From a virus, in IMG/VR virus record IMGVR_UViG_3300032053_000111, positions 1 through 52,062 of that record: DNA of 52,062 nucleotides. The stretch is one strand, 5' to 3'. The translations under genes and the position numbers were made by a program. Below, piece after piece: positions 49,683-52,062 of the stretch. The notes under the pieces were generated by a model that was given only the letters and a program-made list of their open reading frames with translations, did no database searches and was not told where the DNA came from. Each line of letters begins with the position of its first letter. Position 1 is the first letter of the stretch.

Positions 49683-50704
49683 TAGTCTTTCTCTCTTTTA
49701 ATTTTTGAAACTGATTTAGTTAATGCACGAGTCTTATCCAATTCACGGTCTTCAAGGTCATATCTTAATTCTCGTTGTTTGAATGCTTTCATGTACAACG
49801 GATATTTTTTACAATTGGCGCACAATCTGAAATATGGGCATATACCAAAGTTGAAGCACTGACGATCGTTACGTGGCCAATTATATGGGTCAAGAAGTTG
49901 AGTTGTTGTAAGATAACTATACTTTGAGAACAAATCAAATGTGATGCCTTCAATATCTTGAAGTACATCGTTGGTAGCCATCTTACCAAATCGATGTTTA
50001 TAGTGAATATAATACCAATCTGCTCTGGCTTCCAGGTCAGCGCGTAACCTATCGAGAAATTCATCTGGTGTTTCAGTTTTCTTGACTTGAATCTGTGGTT
50101 TACGGAATACAAGATAGTGGCATGTACTGAACGATGGACGACCACTCTTTAACATACCGGCTTTGTACCCGTTGATTTGTTTGTCGAACTGCAAATGGGC
50201 AAAGTATTCACTGTTCAAAGACTGGGAAGATGCACTCTTGATCTCAAACATTGTATCTTCATGATCTGCCTTACCTTCGCCGTCAAGAGTACCAGTGAAG
50301 ATTATAGGTGATTGTGATAACTCAACACTAAACTTCGACTCAGAAGCAGTTATCTCAACCGATTTGATATATTTCAATCTAACTTTAGCCCAAACTGTAA
50401 CTATGATTTCCAACATCTTCAGTTGAAAATCTACTTCTTCACTTACCCCTGGTGTCAATAACTGGTCTTTCAGTTCTTCCTCGTGTTTGACACGCATAGC
50501 CTTGATGGCTTTATCAATCGATTTTGTGGCAAGAACTACTTCAACTCCTTCCCCAAGAACAGAACCCCACCAAAAGTTAGTATTAAAACCTTTGGGTATC
50601 ATGTTCAATACATACATCCAAAAATAATACCGTGAGCAGGATGTAGCCTGGAGTTTGTGGACATTTACCACTAATAGTTTTGTCGAAGGGATGATAGGAG
50701 TCAC
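49682..50704 (-). CDS. Cas4/RecB-like PD-(D/E)XK nuclease with Fe-S cysteines
   Basis: A 340-residue protein. Nuclease motifs are GTLDG (D141), E154-x-K156 in FEIKSA and the QxxxY motif (Q176-Y180). Cys23 with Cys283, Cys289 and Cys295 (a further Cys is at 298) matches the four-cysteine iron-sulfur site of Cas4/AddB-type nucleases. It starts with GTG (GTGA overlap). An exonuclease in recombination, feeding the Sak4-like annealing protein, is the natural role. Confidence 0.83.
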   Translation of the reverse strand: MTPIIPSTKLLVVNVHKLQATSCSRYYFWMYVLNMIPKGFNTNFWWGSVLGEGVEVVLATKSIDKAIKAMRVKHEEELKDQLLTPGVSEEVDFQLKMLEIIVTVWAKVRLKYIKSVEITASESKFSVELSQSPIIFTGTLDGEGKADHEDTMFEIKSASSQSLNSEYFAHLQFDKQINGYKAGMLKSGRPSFSTCHYLVFRKPQIQVKKTETPDEFLDRLRADLEARADWYYIHYKHRFGKMATNDVLQDIEGITFDLFSKYSYLTTTQLLDPYNWPRNDRQCFNFGICPYFRLCANCKKYPLYMKAFKQRELRYDLEDRELDKTRALTKSVSKIKREKD

Positions 50705-50979
50705 TCTAGTCTATCCTTAATATCAACATCGTTACTGGAACTTATCCACACACCTGTACCATGGTCTCTTGCTACGATCTCAAATCGATAATGCCGAAAA
50801 TTCTTCCTTGCCTTGATGATTTGTATAGCAAGTTTGGTTATCAACGGTATAAGTATGAACAAAAGTTTTGATAGATTACAATCTATACCGTGTAACATAT
50901 CCATACAGGAATTATAGGTAGCTTCCAATTCCTGAGGAATATAGATTGTACCATATCGCTTTTTATTCTTCTTATACAT
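50701..50979 (-). CDS. Small hypothetical protein
   Basis: A 92-residue protein: a basic N-terminus, a hydrophobic centre (LSKLLFILIPLITKLAIQII) and a charged C-terminus. It starts at ATG 50979, eight bases inside the previous gene end. Function unknown; a membrane association is possible. Confidence 0.5.
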   Translation of the reverse strand: MYKKNKKRYGTIYIPQELEATYNSCMDMLHGIDCNLSKLLFILIPLITKLAIQIIKARKNFRHYRFEIVARDHGTGVWISSSNDVDIKDRLE

Positions 50980-51409
50980 CTGGTGTTATCAAATCATTGT
51001 AGTTTAGTATCAATTTGTCACGATCATTGAAGAATTTGTATTCTTGGTTACACCCATTTGAATCTTCCCATCTTGGTGCAAGTATTAACCCACAAAAGTT
51101 AGTTTCATGCAGGATGGTAAGATCTATATTCATCATGAGTTTATGCAGACCCATAAGATCATTACGACAATGGCGAAGAAATTGAACTGAAAGTGATTGC
51201 ACAAGATGGGATTGAACTATAGGTGAAAATATAATCCAACCCGATTCAATCAATCTAATTGTACGACGAAGACAAAGTTGGAAGTTAGCTTCCTGAATCA
51301 GGTATCTTTCTGGTATATCATCGTAACAGGTATATGGGTGAGCAAAATACCATAGACCGTTTTCTTTCAAACCACCACTGATAACCTGTTTTAGTAATTC
51401 ATTTGCCAT
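50972..51409 (-). CDS. Nucleoside 2-deoxyribosyltransferase-like protein
   Basis: A 145-residue protein from the ATG at 51409 behind GAGG. It has the start YFAHPYTCYDD, then ESGWIIFSPIVQSH and MMNIDLTILHETNFCGLILAP with a later NQEYKFF. This is the layout of nucleoside 2-deoxyribosyltransferase-like (DUF1937/DUF4406-type) proteins, which act on nucleosides or related N-glycosides. In phages a nucleotide salvage or modification role is likely. Confidence 0.7.
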   Translation of the reverse strand: MANELLKQVISGGLKENGLWYFAHPYTCYDDIPERYLIQEANFQLCLRRTIRLIESGWIIFSPIVQSHLVQSLSVQFLRHCRNDLMGLHKLMMNIDLTILHETNFCGLILAPRWEDSNGCNQEYKFFNDRDKLILNYNDLITPDV

Positions 51410-51416
51410 TTTTACC

Positions 51417-51812
51417 TCACATTCCTGCATCTTCATTATAATATGGTTCTAACGCAACGGTTTGTCTCTCTATCTTGGTCACACGTTTTTCAAGTGTTTC
51501 GATATTGATCTTAGGTTTGATATGATCGTCGGATGAAATATGAAGTCGACTTTCAATCCACATTGAAATCTTAACTCCAGTAACTGAACCAAACATTGTT
51601 CCGATACAATACCATGGGAACAGTGTCATGGTCATATTGCTCGTTACCAAAGATCGGAAAGTTAGGTACCAAACTGCATTGGAGAAGAATGCAGCAACCA
51701 AGTGGTATTTAATTGATGAACGATTACGACTTCTGCTTACAACAGAGAATGATATATTCTGAGCATAAGCTAAAAGCATCAATGAGATTGAACCGATAAG
51801 ATATTCTATCAT
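51417..51812 (-). CDS. Multi-pass membrane protein
   Basis: A 131-residue protein with about three hydrophobic segments (LIGSISLMLLAYAQN; HLVAAFFSNAVWYL; WYCIGTMFGSVTGVKISMW) and a coiled-coil C-terminus. Similar proteins are common in phages. Function unknown. It starts with an overlap with the next gene (ATGA type). Confidence 0.6.
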   Translation of the reverse strand: MIEYLIGSISLMLLAYAQNISFSVVSRSRNRSSIKYHLVAAFFSNAVWYLTFRSLVTSNMTMTLFPWYCIGTMFGSVTGVKISMWIESRLHISSDDHIKPKINIETLEKRVTKIERQTVALEPYYNEDAGM

Positions 51813-51958
51813 TTTAGGAGGTCCTTTGCTACCTGCCCGAAAATCTTCTCTTGTGCTTTACGGTCACGATTAATGTCTTCCAACTTCTCAATACGTTCAG
51901 TTAGGCAAACAGTAAGAACTAGTTGGACAAATATACACAGGATAATAAAAGTTAACAT
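51809..51958 (-). CDS. Small membrane/coiled-coil protein across the contig join
   Basis: A 49-residue protein: a hydrophobic segment (MLTFIILCIFVQLVLTVCL) and a charged helix. A strong GGAGGAAG lies upstream of the ATG at 51958, which overlaps the 3' end of the phosphoesterase gene. Its 5' part also appears at 1-33 of the window because of the terminal overlap. Confidence 0.65.
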   Translation of the reverse strand: MLTFIILCIFVQLVLTVCLTERIEKLEDINRDRKAQEKIFGQVAKDLLK

Positions 51959-52062
51959 TGTTTTTCTTCCTCCTTTACTCTTGTAGTGAATTGACACATC
52001 AGCCCATCGTTTTCTGACCAAATGAACGAAGCACTTGCTCGATTCTTCTCGACAAAGCCCAT
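51926..52062. repeat. Terminal overlap, right copy
   Basis: This is the second copy of bases 1-137, with C at 51936 in place of T. In the minus-strand frame this changes residue 8 of the small membrane protein from Tyr (left copy) to Cys (right copy). Confidence 0.93.
51952..52062 (-). CDS. Partial phosphoesterase gene, C-terminal end (duplicate of 27-137)
   Basis: This fragment encodes the last 36 residues of the phosphoesterase at 27-1397. It is present twice only because the contig ends overlap. Confidence 0.85.
   Translation of the reverse strand: MGFVEKNRASASFIWSENDGLMCQFTTRVKEEEKQC

Overview
This window is a complete tailed-phage genome assembled as a circle. The first 137 bases reappear as the last 137 with one mismatch (position 11 versus 51936), so the unique length is about 51,925 bp. 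Terminase, portal, MuF-like protein, major capsid protein and a lambda/GTA-type tail module (G/GT frameshift, tape measure, DUF2460, DUF2163, NlpC/P60, tip) point to a long-tailed, non-contractile siphovirus. No integrase, excisionase or CI-like repressor was recognised, so a virulent lifestyle is the simplest reading. The host is a bacterium (strong GGAGG-type ribosome binding sites; ATG, GTG and TTG starts) but cannot be named. Base composition is AT-rich apart from a GC-richer island at about 41.27-41.80 kb.

Every well-supported gene is on the minus strand, so transcription runs from high to low coordinates around the circle. (1) 33.5-8.7 kb is the structural block: small membrane proteins, small and large terminase, portal, MuF, a nucleotidyltransferase-ADP-ribosyltransferase fusion, XkdF-like protease, scaffold with an internal start, capsid, head fibre, connectors, tail tube, G/GT, tape measure, tail tip and fibre. 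(2) 8.5-0 kb is a nucleic-acid enzyme cassette: U32-family protein, DUF6378-like protein, family-4 uracil-DNA-glycosylase-like protein, B12-type radical SAM protein, methyltransferase, family A DNA polymerase, ERCC4 nuclease and phosphoesterase. (3) The block continues across the contig join as 52.0-45.5 kb: deoxyribosyltransferase-like protein, Cas4/RecB-like nuclease, MazG-like protein, Sak4-like ATPase, acidic protein, DUF669-like ssDNA-binding protein and an AAA+ helicase-like protein. (4) 45.1-37.0 kb is an accessory operon behind a near-consensus promoter and a 330-base leader with palindromic operators. It holds many small zinc-ribbon proteins, two lysine-rich paralogues, a DNA ligase, a DUF4326 protein and two broken genes (NADAR and endonuclease VII).

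(5) The 33.5-37.0 kb region is the most unusual part. It is about 3.5 kb of almost non-coding DNA packed with dozens of copies of GTCC(T/C)ATAAT in both orientations. These include a six-copy array with a 16-18 bp period and nested inverted repeats. It encodes only two well-supported small proteins, one a third member of the lysine-rich family. It is the best candidate for a replication origin or a nucleoprotein-organising locus.

Two ideas may be new biology. First, the U32, radical SAM, UDG-like and methyltransferase genes form one run next to the polymerase and suggest a DNA base modification pathway. Second, the repeat region and the lysine-rich paralogues may form a DNA-packaging or origin system. 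Both are inferences from sequence and context.
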